Assembly: GCF_050436995.1 (NCBI RefSeq)
Contig: NC_134766.1
Location: forward strand, 8,370,001 to 8,434,000
Direction of reading: 5' to 3'
DNA: 64,000 nt
Source: Anticarsia gemmatalis
Lineage: Eukaryota > Arthropoda > Insecta > Lepidoptera > Erebidae
The translations under genes were made by a program, and so were the position numbers. The notes under the pieces were generated by a model. It saw only the letters and a list, made by a program, of their open reading frames with translations. It made no database searches and had not been told where the DNA came from. Below, in pieces: positions 44,367 through 55,604 of this stretch. Numbering within the stretch: position 1 is the stretch's first letter; every line of letters starts with the position of its first letter.

Positions 44367-44605
44367 TCACTACCACACTATCGACAACTGGCTAGCTATC
44401 GAGATAAATTTGTATGAAAAACTGATTAGCGCCTCTAGCAGCAGCCGAAGGAGTTCCTTCGGCTGCTGCTAGAGGCGCTAATCAGTAAATGCACTGCAAA
44501 AATAGTTATTTTTGCAGTGCATTTTAACTGACAAAATCTCGGTACTATATAGTGATATACGATACTCGATCGATACTCGATAGTGCCGATTGCAGAGAAA
44601 TGCGC
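44367..44605. repeat. repeat E, copy 2, containing two perfect palindromes
   Basis: cactatcgacaactggctag and tttgtatgaaaaactgatta at the left, then palindromes 44421-44486 (32-bp arms, GT centre) and 44487-44524 (18-bp arms, GT centre), then taactgacaaaatctcggta and gatactcgatagtgcc. The other copies (21950, 56700) lack the palindromes. Confidence 0.85.
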
Positions 44606-46000
44606 CAGTAATGTTATGTGCAGCGATTTTCTTCAATCTGTAATTTTAAATATCGAGGGCTTGAATGTACAATTTTCTTGCAAAATTAGTTCTTAGGAAT
44701 ACTGGCGTGCTAATCAGTGCTTTATTAAAGGCTTTCGATAGATATGGTCACCCATCCACAGACCAACCTCGGCAAGCATCGTTTGACCTGAGATATCGTT
44801 CCATACGGCCGTTGTTACTTACGAGCTTTTCAAGATAAGAAATAGACTATACTACTAAAAAACTAATTAACATAACCCATCAATAACCGACAGATTGTCC
44901 TAATCTAAATAACAGTCGATTTTCAACACTCATTCACAAGAATACCTAGTTTTTGTATGTAAAGTCATTAATAAATAGTATAGTATGACATTTATGTGTA
45001 TCATGTGCCAGCTGCGGGTTCTCACACTTTTTGTGTGTGATAGTCATCGTGTGTGTGTGCTATTTGGGTTGCACGCAATTGTGTGCTATTCAAATTGTGG
45101 TTTGAGAATATTATATTATAATTATGTAATTTGGTTTCGGTTTTATTGTAGTTTAGATGCTAATACTTGCTTAAAAGCGACTAACACAGTTTTTCTAAGT
45201 ATTAAAAGTTTCAACTATATTTTATAAACTAGAATAGTTGTTTTTCTAACATAATATTTTGTTCGAATATGTAAGCCGACGCACTGCCAAATTTTATGAA
45301 ATTCAACAAATATGTTTTAATTAACAGTATGCATAAGTATTTGGGTAAATATGTAACCATTACAAGAGTAATCTTAGTGCACCACTTTGGTCAAGGCCGA
45401 AATAGTAGACGCGACATTATGAAAAACCACGTCATATTTAAATGACGCTCAGGCACGCAAGTTTAACTTTCCATTCGTATTTTTCTTCAGGCGTAAATGT
45501 TTTTTAAATTATAATCTGTAAATATACCAAGCATACAATAATTAATTTAATAATGAGAAAGAAAAATAAAAATTTAATAACAGTAACTGTTTCAGGAATC
45601 ATAACTCAAGTAAAAGTCAAAACCCAAGTCAAAGCTTCAGTTAAAGATTGACTATTAACTATTTATTTCTTTAAAGCATTGAGTACATTTAGCAATGATT
45701 TAAGCAATTTCAGTCATGAAATCCCAGGAAATACTAAACTAGGTCAGATACGAATCATAGTTTTCAAGATTAATTCATTGAAAAAAGACGTCATTCACAA
45801 AGTGTGTTTTCTCACGTGCAATGTTATGCAAAATGAATGCGATGTGAGATATCATTGAGAAATATCGCGTTAAGATTCATGTTATATGCTCGAATGATCT
45901 GAATTCTTTGACACCTTCAGTTGCTAAGAAGTTTTTAAGATACCTAGAAATCTGAGGTAGTAATAATTAAAATACTACGATGCTATTATAATAAGTAAAT
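44606..46000. other. unassigned, AT-rich
   Basis: No supported gene. The open frame at 44985-45227 has a TG-rich start and no motif. Confidence 0.3.
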
Positions 46001-46001
46001 G

Positions 46002-46185
46002 TCATTGGAAAACTCACACACGGACATTTGATTCCAAACTAAGCTCTAAGCAGAGCTTGTACTATGGTAACCAAATAACCGACAAACATACATACTTATA
46101 CAGATACATTAACAACCAGGCTCAGAACAGATACTCGTGCTCATCACACAAATATTTGTCCCGGGTGGGATTCGAATAAATGGAA
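46002..46185 (-). repeat. SINE-G copy (long)
   Basis: gtcattggaaaactcacaca, tgtactatggtaaccaaata, acaaatatttgtcccgggtg and ggattcgaa (B-box end). Confidence 0.65.
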
Positions 46186-46639
46186 TTAAGTTTTTTATTT
46201 TTGTTTAATGTGGTCTAGGTAAAATTACGCAAAAGCACTTACCGGAGCCAGATTACTCCTTAAACTAAAACAACAAGATTAGCTTATGCATATATAAAAA
46301 TATTGCAACGCTCTTTACCGTTAAAGTTAGGAACTATTAATCATAAACCCATGGCACATATTTAAGCGTACTGGCCATCAAAGGCCACATCAGATTGAGG
46401 TTTACCTCCGACCTTCAAGTTAAAAGTAACAAATAACCTTTTAAGCTATGCATAAGCACGAGCTAAGCATACTCATGTATTGTGCAAAATCATCGTTAAT
46501 AATGATATCATTGTTTTAGAGAATCTATTGACCTCCTTGTTTAATTACTTGGTTACGTATATAGTCATTTGTCGGCTTTAAAACTTTTGCCGAGCTCCTC
46601 AGCTTGCAAAGGCTCCTGAGAAAAAAAGACTCCTTTTTA

Positions 46640-46810
46640 ATACAGTTGGTGGTGAATTTCGTGCCATAGTTGTTCAAGCTGCTTGAAAGGCATCTGACAT
46701 GATTTAACGACTGACATGACATATACAATTATGACAGTATAGTTCAACGAATATATAACAGCCGAGGCCGATTTTCGTCTTTCGAAGCACGGAGACGCTC
46801 AGCTCACATT
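46640..46810 (+). repeat. repeat U, diverged copy
   Basis: ttgttcaagctgcttgaaag, gacatgatttaacgactgac and ttcgaagcacggagacgctc. Confidence 0.55.
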
Positions 46811-47320
46811 CACCAACATTATTATTTCGTAGAAAAACATAATAATAAACATATATTTTCCTTTTCTATAAAATAAAAGCCAGTCGATACGATTATTTTT
46901 CAGTAATAGTAACAAGATAAGTACCTAACATAAAAAGCTCTATTCAATCGACAAACTTCAAGGAAAATCTATTGAAAAAAATAAGTTTGCAGAAATTCGA
47001 TTCTAATAAATTACATAATAAGTTTCAAAGCTTTGATTCATATCGTTTAAAAGTATAACACAAAACAGTATCACAAATCTAACCTCAAAAAACAAACAAA
47101 CATCGCGGAAACCCAGACGTTCTAAATTGTGATAGAACTGTCATGATGCAGGTCATTTACACTGCGCGTGCGGCACGTGACGTAACACACATTCTATTGC
47201 ATACGGAAGCACGTGACCTTTGGCTTTTTGTAGCATCTTTCATGCTAGATTTGATCTAGATTTAATAGTTTGCTATATGCATGGTCTTACGCAAAATTAG
47301 TCAAAATGTTAAATTTTGAA

Positions 47321-47524
47321 TGCCTCCATGGCGCAGTGGTTTCGGTCACTATGCTGCTGCCATTGCGACAGGAGGTCGTAGGTTCGATTCATTCAAAAAA
47401 ATATTATTGGTGCGATCCACAAATAATTGCTCCGGGTCTGGTTGTACTTTGTATTCGTTGTTTGTATGTTTGTAAAAGTCCACGCGATACAAGAGCAATT
47501 CTTAAAGCGGGAGTTGTCTTTTAT
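47321..47524 (+). repeat. SINE 'GGCGCAGTGGTTAAG' family, full-length copy
   Basis: tgcctccatggcgcagtggt, ggaggtcgtaggttcgattc, tccacaaataattgctccgg, gtctggttgtactttgtatt and aagcgggagttgtctttt. The open frame 47270-47626 simply reads through it. Confidence 0.88.
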
Positions 47525-49025
47525 AATAAAAAAAGGTGTTTTTTAAGTGTAGCGTACAACAGCGTATTATCCTCAATAGTTTACAGTAATATTATATTTG
47601 TAAAAGTCTGTATATCTGTCCGTTGAGCTTTCGCGTTGAAACTACTAAACATTTATTTTCATAGTCAAACTATCTATATTTGGTGCCGCGGCATGTCAAT
47701 CACTTTTGCTTAAGCGTCATACTCATCGTGATATTAAACGATGTTGATACTTTTAAAGTGAGTGCTGTCAAATGTTTATAAACTACGTATATACTCTCGA
47801 CTTCGCCCGCGAAAAAAAGATTTTCTGGGGTAAAGAGTATCCCATTTGTTAATCCAGCTTATAAAAAAAATCTGTCTGCTACATTTCATCAAAATTCCTA
47901 CCATAGTTTTTATTTAAAAGTAATAAACATACATATATTCCCACAAACTTATGCATTTATATTATAAAGCTTTATCATAAAGTATGAAGACGTTTTTACA
48001 TAGTTTCTTCTTTCATTGATGTACAATTTGATTGGCATGTGATAGTACAGTAAGTAGGTCAGTAGTCGCTTACACACTTAAAGATGAGACGTTACGTGAT
48101 TTACTGGATAATTAGCTGTTACGTATATTGTTTTTGTTAATAACTTGTAATAACTTATTAAGGAAAATATTATGAGGTATATTTATTTTATGTTGCTTGC
48201 GAAGTGACTGTTTTACAGATGTATGTTACAATCCATGTTAGGAAATGAAAGTGAAATGATTTTTCTTTTAGGTCAAATCAAGTACTGACACTTGTGATAG
48301 TCACTTCATACTTATAAAGTTGCTGCCAGTTCGGAAGGTAGGACCAATGAGAAGAGCTGGCAAGAAACTCTTAGCTACTCCTTTTTAAACTAAAAAAAAT
48401 TACTATTTTTTTTTTACTTTTTTTCGAATTATTGTTTGTTGCATTGATTTATGTTACGACCCTATCAAGAAATCAAAGTGAAGCGATTTTCCTTTTGGGT
48501 CAAATGTTAAGAATTACTATCGTCAAACAGTACTAGAATCGAAAATGTTTACAGAAGTGTACTAGAGTTGATACTACATAGTTGGAAGCACATGAAATCT
48601 CCCTTTTTTAATTCAATTCAACAATTTTGAGAGCTCAAGTTACAACACTGGAATCAAGAATTCTAATTTTGCATTTTTTTCTATGAGAAAATTTCGTTTC
48701 AGGCAGTGCTAAACTTGGTTTCCTGTAAAAAAATAAAGAATTTCAACCTGAATAGGTTGCAATAAGTATAGAACGGTTCAGAAAATAACGTAATTTGTAT
48801 TGTCACTTAATTACCTCTAATCATGCACTTTAACAAAACACACGCAAGTCTAAGCAAATATTGCATACAAGTTACAAAATGCAAATATTAAACAATGAAT
48901 GCATACTGCAATAACCATGAACATTAAATGCCCCTTTCACCTTAAAAGTCGGGACTCCGTAGGCGTCTGCTCGAAGCTAGTAGAAGTACGCTACTCGGAC
49001 GCTGCACGGATGAAAACTGGACGCT
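47525..49025. other. unassigned, with one dispersed repeat scrap
   Basis: Helitron-like scrap near 47795-47840 (gacttcgcccgcgaaaa) and a scrap at 48318-48385 (aagttgctgccagttcggaa, ccaatgagaagagctggcaa), a motif I have seen often in lepidopteran DNA. No gene supported. Confidence 0.4.
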
Positions 49026-49029
49026 ACAA

Positions 49030-49122
49030 AAACGATCACCCATCTATGGAATGACCGCGTCAGGGTTTGCTTAACCCACAGATTGTTTACCGACTGTTGA
49101 GCACAACTGGCTATGGGCGTCA
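49030..49122 (+). repeat. repeat U 3' part
   Basis: gatcacccatctatggaatg, gcttaacccacagattgttt and gagcacaactggctatgggc. Confidence 0.65.
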
Positions 49123-49151
49123 CTATCATTTACTCTAATAAAGTAAAGGAA

Positions 49152-49353
49152 ATCTCGCTCTAATCTCAGGAACCACTGGATTTAAAATAAAAAAATTCAG
49201 TGTTAGATAGCCTATTTATTAGGAAAGCTATAAGCTATATAACACGCTACGACCAATAGGAGCAGAGTACCAGTAAAAAATATTACAAAAACGGGGAAAA
49301 TTTTGACCCATTCTCTCTTATGTGACGCAAGCGAAGTTGCGCGGGTCAGCTAG
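49152..49353 (+). mobile_element. non-autonomous Helitron, 5'-truncated
   Basis: ctcgctctaatctcaggaac, acgaccaataggagcagagt, tgtgacgcaagcgaagttgc and gcgggtcag, then CTAG (49350-49353) before T. The 3' hairpin CGCAA/TTGCG is intact. Confidence 0.8.
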
Positions 49354-49771
49354 TTAACAATAATCTCAAACTATTCAGACAATCCACGTATCTTTCTCCG
49401 TCACTTTCATCTACTGAAACAAAGTAAGTAATTTTATATAAAGTTTGGAGCTCCCTTTAAAACATCACTAGGCAACCCATCCCAGACATGTCCGTGACAA
49501 AGGTCGCTTACCAAATCGTTTAGCGACCGGTGTGCGCAATTAGCGTCTTGTCCTTGCAACAAACGACATGTTTCAACATTCGTCACATCTGACACGAGAT
49601 TCTGAACTTTTTCGTGAATCATAATAGCTTAAAGTGAGGTTATTTTTAGAATATTTCTTAATACTGTATTTAGTATGATGTTAATGCTGAACTAGAAGGT
49701 TTGCGGTTTTGTGTACCGAAGCGTGTAAATACAGTTATAAATGAGTTTAAAGTTTTAAGTACATATTTTTA

Positions 49772-49808
49772 ACTGCCTCTGTGGCGCGGTTGGAAGTTTA
49801 TACGACTA
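49772..49808 (+). repeat. SINE head cut off by a Helitron
   Basis: actgcctctgtggcgcggtt is the head of the GGCGCAGTGG family. It stops after about 35 bases where the Helitron at 49809 begins. Confidence 0.6.
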
Positions 49809-50015
49809 CTAGCGGACCCGACAGACGTTGTCCTGTCTACACGTCTTTAATTTGTAAAAAATAATAAAAAAAACATTGTCCAGCGGACAAAATTGTGAAT
49901 CTAAATAATTCTCAGATCCCCTTGAACACACACAAAAAATTTCATCAAAATCGGTCCAGTCGTTTAAGAGAAGTTCAGTGACATACACACTACACACTTA
50001 CAGAAGAATTATATA
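49809..50015 (-). mobile_element. Helitron, 'CTAGCGGACCCGACAGACG' end, interrupted
   Basis: ctagcggacccgacagacgt, aatttcatcaaaatcggtcc and gtcgtttaagagaagttcag, with the last bases near its 5' end interrupted by the fold-back element. The expected 5' end (aaaga, TC on minus) continues at 51600-51604. Confidence 0.7.
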
Positions 50016-50674
50016 CAACGTGTCCCAAAACTCAACGTCAAAACGAAAACCTGAGCTAGGCCGAGTGGTGTTGGCTCTAAAAAAAAATAAAAAAAAAATC
50101 TATCTCATGTAGTTTCAAAATGACAACCATTTTTGTAAATTGCCACCCTCTGATGAGTTTACATCTACTGTGGCTACAAATGACTTATTTTCTAGTTCTT
50201 TTTTTATTAGGAGTATTCCTAAGTAACGCTACTACAAATTTCAATTCATTATTTGCACACAACTCTATTGGAATTTCTGAAAATATCCCCTTTATGGCGA
50301 ATTATGCCTTGAAAATATTTCATCACTCAACTTTGACAGTCTGTCCTGAAAAATAATTGTACAACGCTTGTTCGGCATGTACCCTTAAAAGTTGGCGCAT
50401 TTAATGGGCTTTCGAAAATGGTATAACACTTACTAAACTATTTCATAGACGATGAGAAAATAATAAAAATCTTAAGATAGTCGGTATTTAACTTATTATT
50501 AGTTCGTCATAACTTTCTCAAAATTATTCTCATGTATCATCTGTAAGGTGTAATTAAAGAGAAGTAATGTTTAATAATTGATGATTAAGAAAAAGGTTCA
50601 TTTACATAAACAATCCCAAAAATAATAATACTCACTGACACCAAGACAGTAGCGTCACTATCCGTTCCACTTTT

Positions 50675-50748
50675 AATTTCTTCGTTGCCTTATGCGACTG
50701 CCGCACAAGAGGAATTTCTTCGTCACCTTATGCGACTGCCGCACAAGA
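50675..50748. repeat. 37-bp tandem duplication in the fold-back spacer
   Basis: atttcttcgttgccttatgc...caagagg is followed at once by the same unit with two changes (gtcacc for gttgcc). Confidence 0.75.
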
Positions 50749-51045
50749 GGTCTCGAGATCGAATCCTGGGTCGAGTCAAAAAGTCATTTCAGAGACTTTC
50801 TGTTAAAAAAATTCTCAGAGATTGCCCGGAGGTAGGAAGTTGAGGTTATGGACCTCCGTGCCTTGGAGAGTACGTATAGCCGTCGGTCCTGCACCTGACC
50901 TCTCTCTGGTCGTGTCGGTGTAGTCGTCCCACCAGACTATGAGAGTGCACCTGTGTATTGTGCACACACTTGGCCACTATAAACAAAATTCTGCACAGTT
51001 GGCTGGTTTCAATAAAACTGGCCGCCGTATCCGAAATCGACTAAG
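50749..51045 (+). repeat. SINE-B copy inside the fold-back spacer
   Basis: gatcgaatcctgggtcgagt, gagattgcccggaggtagga, cctgcacctgacctctctct, ctatgagagtgcacctgtgt and gctggtttcaataaaactgg. Confidence 0.75.
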
Positions 51046-51629
51046 ACGACATCATCACAGAACGCTTAGATGACATTAGAATAATTTTGAGAAAGTTTTA
51101 TGACGAACTAATAATAAGTTAAATACCGACTATCTTAAGATTTTTATTATTTTCTCATCGTCTATGAAATAGTTTAGTAAGTGTTATACCATTTTCGAAA
51201 GCCCATTAAATGCGCCAACTTTTAAGGGTACATGCCGAACAAGCGTTGTACAATTATTTTTCAGAACAGACTGTCAAAGTTGAGTGATGAAATATTTTCA
51301 AGGCATAATTCGCCATAAAAGGGATATTTTCAGAAATTCCAATAGAGTTGTGTGCAAATAATGAATTGAAATTTGTAGTAGCGTTACTTAGGAATACTCC
51401 TAATAAAAAAAGAACTAGAAAATAAGTCATTTGTAGCCACAGTAGATGTAAACTCATCAGAGGGTGGCAATTTACAAAAATGGTTGTCATTTTGAAACTA
51501 CATGAGATAGATTTTTTTTTTATTTTTTTTTAGAGCCAACACCACTCGGCCTAGCTCAGGTTTTCGTTTTGACGTTGAGTTTTGGGACACGTTGTATATA
51601 AAGACTGACCAGGAAGTCACTTATGTTCT

Positions 51630-51710
51630 AATAGGTAGCCCGACCAGGGATTCGAACCCGAGACCTCCTGTTCAGCAGTAAGGTACACTACCTGCCGCCC
51701 CAAACTGAAA
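51630..51710 (-). repeat. tRNA-like SINE head
   Basis: ccagggattcgaacccgaga (B box) and cagcagtaaggtacactacc. The stems are incomplete, so it is not called a tRNA gene. Confidence 0.5.
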
Positions 51711-52012
51711 ATCGTATAATATTCACACGCGAATTTTATTATAAATAGTTAAAAAGTAATAAAAATATATGAGTCATATTTTTTCACCGGAAGCGCACTA
51801 AACTCTTAAACGATGCTAAAATATATTAGCATACAAATTTACATACAAATTATCATGAATTATTCAACAATATGCTCTAACACTTAATGGTGGACAATTA
51901 ACTGAAAGTGAGAGCTCATAATATGTTTTAGTTCTAATTAGCGATATTACTGTACGAGGTTCGGGTTTGATTCCCGAGTTATGTGGTATTGTTTGAGTCA
52001 TTATCCTATTAG

Positions 52013-52221
52013 TCCTATGAATATTATAAATGCGATAGTTTGTGAGAATGTGAACGGATGTTTGTTACTCTTTCACGCAAATACTACTGAACTGATTACG
52101 TTGGTATATAGATAGTTGAAGACCCAGAATAACATAAAGGCTTTTTATCCCGGAGTTCCCGAGGGATCGGGATTTAAACGGAAAGGGTTTTCACGCAGAC
52201 GAAGTCGCGGGTGGCCTCTAG
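52013..52221 (+). mobile_element. Helitron, 'GACGAAGTCGCGGGT' type, complete ends
   Basis: tcctatgaatattataaatg, tactctttcacgcaaatact, ggctttttatcccggagttc and cacgcagacgaagtcgcggg, then CTAG at 52218-52221 before T. Confidence 0.75.
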
Positions 52222-52329
52222 TGAAAAATATTGAGCAGTCAAATTTGCTTTCTTGACCTATTTGGAAGAGTGAAAATGTATTTTTATAAACAGAAAAGCA
52301 TTTAGAATACGTCTATAATCTGCTACGAC

Positions 52330-52824
52330 CTGTGACGGAGTAGGGGAAAAGAGTGTACCTGAGTATTGTGCACACACTTGGACGCTGTAAACAAAGATGC
52401 ACAGATGTTGGCTGGTTTCAATGAAACTGGCCACCGCAGCTAAATATCAGCCAGGAGGAGTATGGAACGACATGGCAGTGTAACTAAAGCTCATAATAGT
52501 ATCATCTTCATACGCAACAGAATCAAATCAAAATTTTATCACCTCTTATTTGGAAGCTGTGAAAAAAGTACTACATTGTTGGCTGGTTTCAATAAAACTG
52601 GCCACTGTAGCTAAATATCGGCCAGGAGTATGGAACGATACGGCAGTGTAACTGAACCTCATAATAGTATCATCTTTACAAAGAAATCTAAATTTTATTG
52701 CCTCTTATTTGGACACTGTGAACAAAGATCTGCACTGTTGGCTGGTTTCAATGTAACTGGCCACCGTAGCTTAATATAGGCCAAGAGTATGAAACGACAT
52801 ACAGTGTAACTAAAGCTCATAATA
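52330..52824 (+). repeat. tandem array of three SINE-B-tail-derived units
   Basis: gctggtttca starts at 52411, 52582 and 52741 (periods 171 and 159), each followed by ctggccaccg, (c)gccaggagtatggaacga, cagtgtaact and ctcataatagtatcatct, then atcacctcttatttgga. The third unit is cut by a mariner fragment at 52825. Confidence 0.8.
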
Positions 52825-52873
52825 TTGGGTCGGGGAAAAAGTCATTTCGCATTATAGTATGTATGAACTTGTA
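52825..52873 (+). mobile_element. mariner-type MITE 5' fragment
   Basis: ttgggtcggggaaaaagtca, gcattatagtatgtatgaac, as the left end of 5428-5639. It ends abruptly after cttgtaa. Confidence 0.75.
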
Positions 52874-53859
52874 ATCTAAATTTTACTATCTAATACTAAC
52901 TATTTAATATCTTTACACAACGAAACTTAATCTAAATTTTATCACCTCTTACAACATTTCAACAAATAATCATAAAACTCACACAATAACGTATTTATAG
53001 ATCAATGAACCGATTCAACCGATAGATAAATCTTCCGGTTAAGCAACCGTGCGGTTATCGCTTGTGTAAGATAATAAATTATTTTGAAAGATGACTCCTT
53101 TCGTATTGGCTATTGTGTGAAGTGGTTACGATTAGTAATATATAGGTAGTAAGTGTCACGTGACTTAAGATGGGTGAATGATATTACCTAATCGAAATTA
53201 AAAACAAAACTAGAAAATTTCATAAGTTTTCGTATCTGTCTTACTAAAAAACGTCGTATAAACACTGTTTAGTTGTATGGTGAAATTCAGTCAATTTCGT
53301 CACTGTTTATGAGTGGGAAAGAAAAAAACATTGTAGAACTAATCAGAGCTTACATTTATTACTACGTTTATTAGTAAGACAGTCCATGATATAAATATAA
53401 ATGTTTGTTTGTTTGTTATTCTTTCACGGCTTTACAACTTTGCCTTTAAGTATAGAAATATAGAAGACCGACGTTAAGATTAAGAATATTATTTTTCATA
53501 ATCAGTCCTCGAGACTTTTTCATTTTGCCTAAAAAATATTGAAGATGCGCGTGTCCGCAAGTTACATTATACACTCAACATAGACAAATATAACAATGAT
53601 CTTTGTATGTCTGCACGAATGTATGTAAATAATCTCACAAAAGATTCGCTTCCTTCTCGATATTTCACAGCATTTCCGCTTAGAATTCGAACAATAATAG
53701 CGATATGTCAAAGTGACGGCACTTTCGCCACGACTCTACATAATCGTCTCTACATCTCGTGGGAGAGCTAAGGATGTGTTCAAATGCAGTTTACTTGCAT
53801 TCAATGCAAAGAATAATGTAATTTACAATTGCAAAGAAAAAATGACACTCATTGTTTGT

Positions 53860-54110
53860 TTGTTTGTCGTGTGGTTAGTGGTCAACCTAGTGTCAAAGTT
53901 GTTCAAGCCGCCCGAGAGGCCTATGACATGGCTTAACGATTGTTATCTTAGTAGACAACAGCCGGGACCGACTTTTTACGTGCCCTCCGAAGCACGGAGA
54001 CGCTCAGCTCAAATACCATTATGCGGTCACTCATCTATGGAATGACCGCGCCTACGGTTGCTTAACCCACAGATCGTTTACCGACCGGTGAGCGCAACTG
54101 GCTATCCCTC
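53860..54110 (+). repeat. repeat U, best-preserved copy
   Basis: gtgtggttagtggtcaacct, cgcccgagaggcctatgaca, gtgccctccgaagcacggag, gcggtcactcatctatggaa and gaccggtgagcgcaactggc. An open frame beginning at 53713 upstream of the repeat continues through it and is not considered a gene. Confidence 0.8.
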
Positions 54111-55334
54111 CTCATCATAGTTATACATATTATGTACATATTTTGACCTACTGTTGAAAAGGGAAGGTATATTTATATGAATTTTACAATTCACAAACGT
54201 ACTGCAAAAAATCTAGCCGGTAAACATGATTAGAACACCATAACACGGGCTGTTTTCAGTACATTTAAACAGGAATCAGACAGACTCGAGAATTGAATAT
54301 GAGACCTTGTAATTATCTGTCGCATACATATTTCACTGAAACTTCAAAGAACCTATAATTCCAACTTTCATAAAATAATTTCAGCACTTGCATACATTGA
54401 TTTCACTAAATTTAGTCTGTATTAACCCTTAGATAATAAATCTAGACTATAAACGTGTTAGCTGTATTTAGCAAGAGTCGTGAAGATGCAAGCTCCGTGC
54501 GAAATTTGTTAAACTGTTTTGTAAAATAACTTTTAATGTGCTTCGTGATTTGAGTTAAGAAATCTTTTCAGTTTTCATGAAGTTTTATCATTTAATCTTT
54601 GACGTTTTTGTATAAAATGAATACGTTAGTCTTTTGTTATAACATGTCTTAAATATTAGAAAGATTACTAAAACAAATTTGCATTTATAGGACACTGAAA
54701 TGTAGAACCTTATAACAATAATAAAACGAGGTTATTACTGAAATACACACTAGATACAAAATATATTTATATCAAATTAATAAATCATACCACAACATTT
54801 TATTCGATCACGGAATCGAACCAGTGATCATTGATCAGTACTTTCATATCCACAACCCTTGCCGCAGTGCATTTATAGTTCATTTCATTACAATCGGAAA
54901 TAGTATTATTACTTAAAATAGCGTGTTAAAACATTCTATATTAAAACAGAATCACATTAAACCAATAACATAATAACACTAATAAATATTAACCTACATA
55001 TTAAAACGATTCATTTAAATAAATGTATTATTTCCGGATAAATGAATAAACATATGAACGGATATAGACAACATTTAAATAAAGCATAACAATAAAGTAG
55101 ATATGACTTTAAATGTTTATGAGCATAATATTATGTAAATGAATTTTAGTAATATAATTATATAATAGCCATTGTTTCAATGATTCGCTTGCTTGCGCCA
55201 CATGACTTTTTATAAATGTAATGAAAAGTACCTTAATCGAAATTCTACCAAAACGACCCCTTAGGGGTAATTTTGGATTTCAAGAAGTGACCTATGACTG
55301 ACCCCTTAACTTTAACAGTCCATATATACATACA
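54111..55334. other. AT-rich, unassigned
   Basis: A tRNA-like piece near 54808-54860 (tcacggaatcgaaccagtga) is probably a SINE head. No gene supported. Confidence 0.3.
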
Positions 55335-55470
55335 CTAGCTGACCCGCGCAACTTCATCGTCGTCGAACTCGTCACATAAGAGAGAATGGGTCAGAATTTT
55401 CCACGTTTTTGTAATACTTTTTACTGTTACTCTGCTCCTATTGGTCGTAGCGTGATGATATAAAATATGC
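55335..55470 (-). mobile_element. non-autonomous Helitron, 5'-truncated
   Basis: CTAG at 55335-55338, then ctgacccgcgcaacttc with an insertion of about 15 nt (atcgtcgtcgaactc) in the hairpin region, then cataagagagaatgggtcag and tattggtcgtagcgtgatga. Confidence 0.7.
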
Positions 55471-55604
55471 TTTTTTTTCACGAAAAATATTCTCAAAATT
55501 ATTTATATCTCATAATATAACGAAGTCGCGCTAAGGCATATCCGCCATTAAAACAGTTGCCATGACAACGGAATTTTGTTAATTCATGTCATTATAATTT
55601 TGTT

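Larger units (their letters stand above)
50016..51594. mobile_element. 1.58-kb fold-back element with arms of about 515 bp
   Basis: The left arm runs from caacgtgtcccaaaactcaa to 50530; the right arm, 51078-51594, is its reverse complement, differing by only a few bases in the parts compared. TATATA flanks both ends, so the target duplication is TA to TATATA. An identical-length 78-residue frame lies in both arms (50120-50356 plus, 51254-51490 minus) simply because the arms are copies; it has one replacement (P/S) and no known domain. The 547-bp spacer holds a SINE-B and a 37-bp tandem duplication. No transposase. Confidence 0.85.

Noticed and set aside
47270..47626. 118-residue plus-strand frame
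   Set aside because: It reads through a tRNA-headed SINE; the protein is a translation of the SINE.
51630..51710. tRNA-like sequence with a strong B box
   Set aside because: Acceptor and D stems do not pair; probably a SINE head.
53713..54045. 110-residue plus-strand frame
   Set aside because: The second half is repeat U; the first half has no support.
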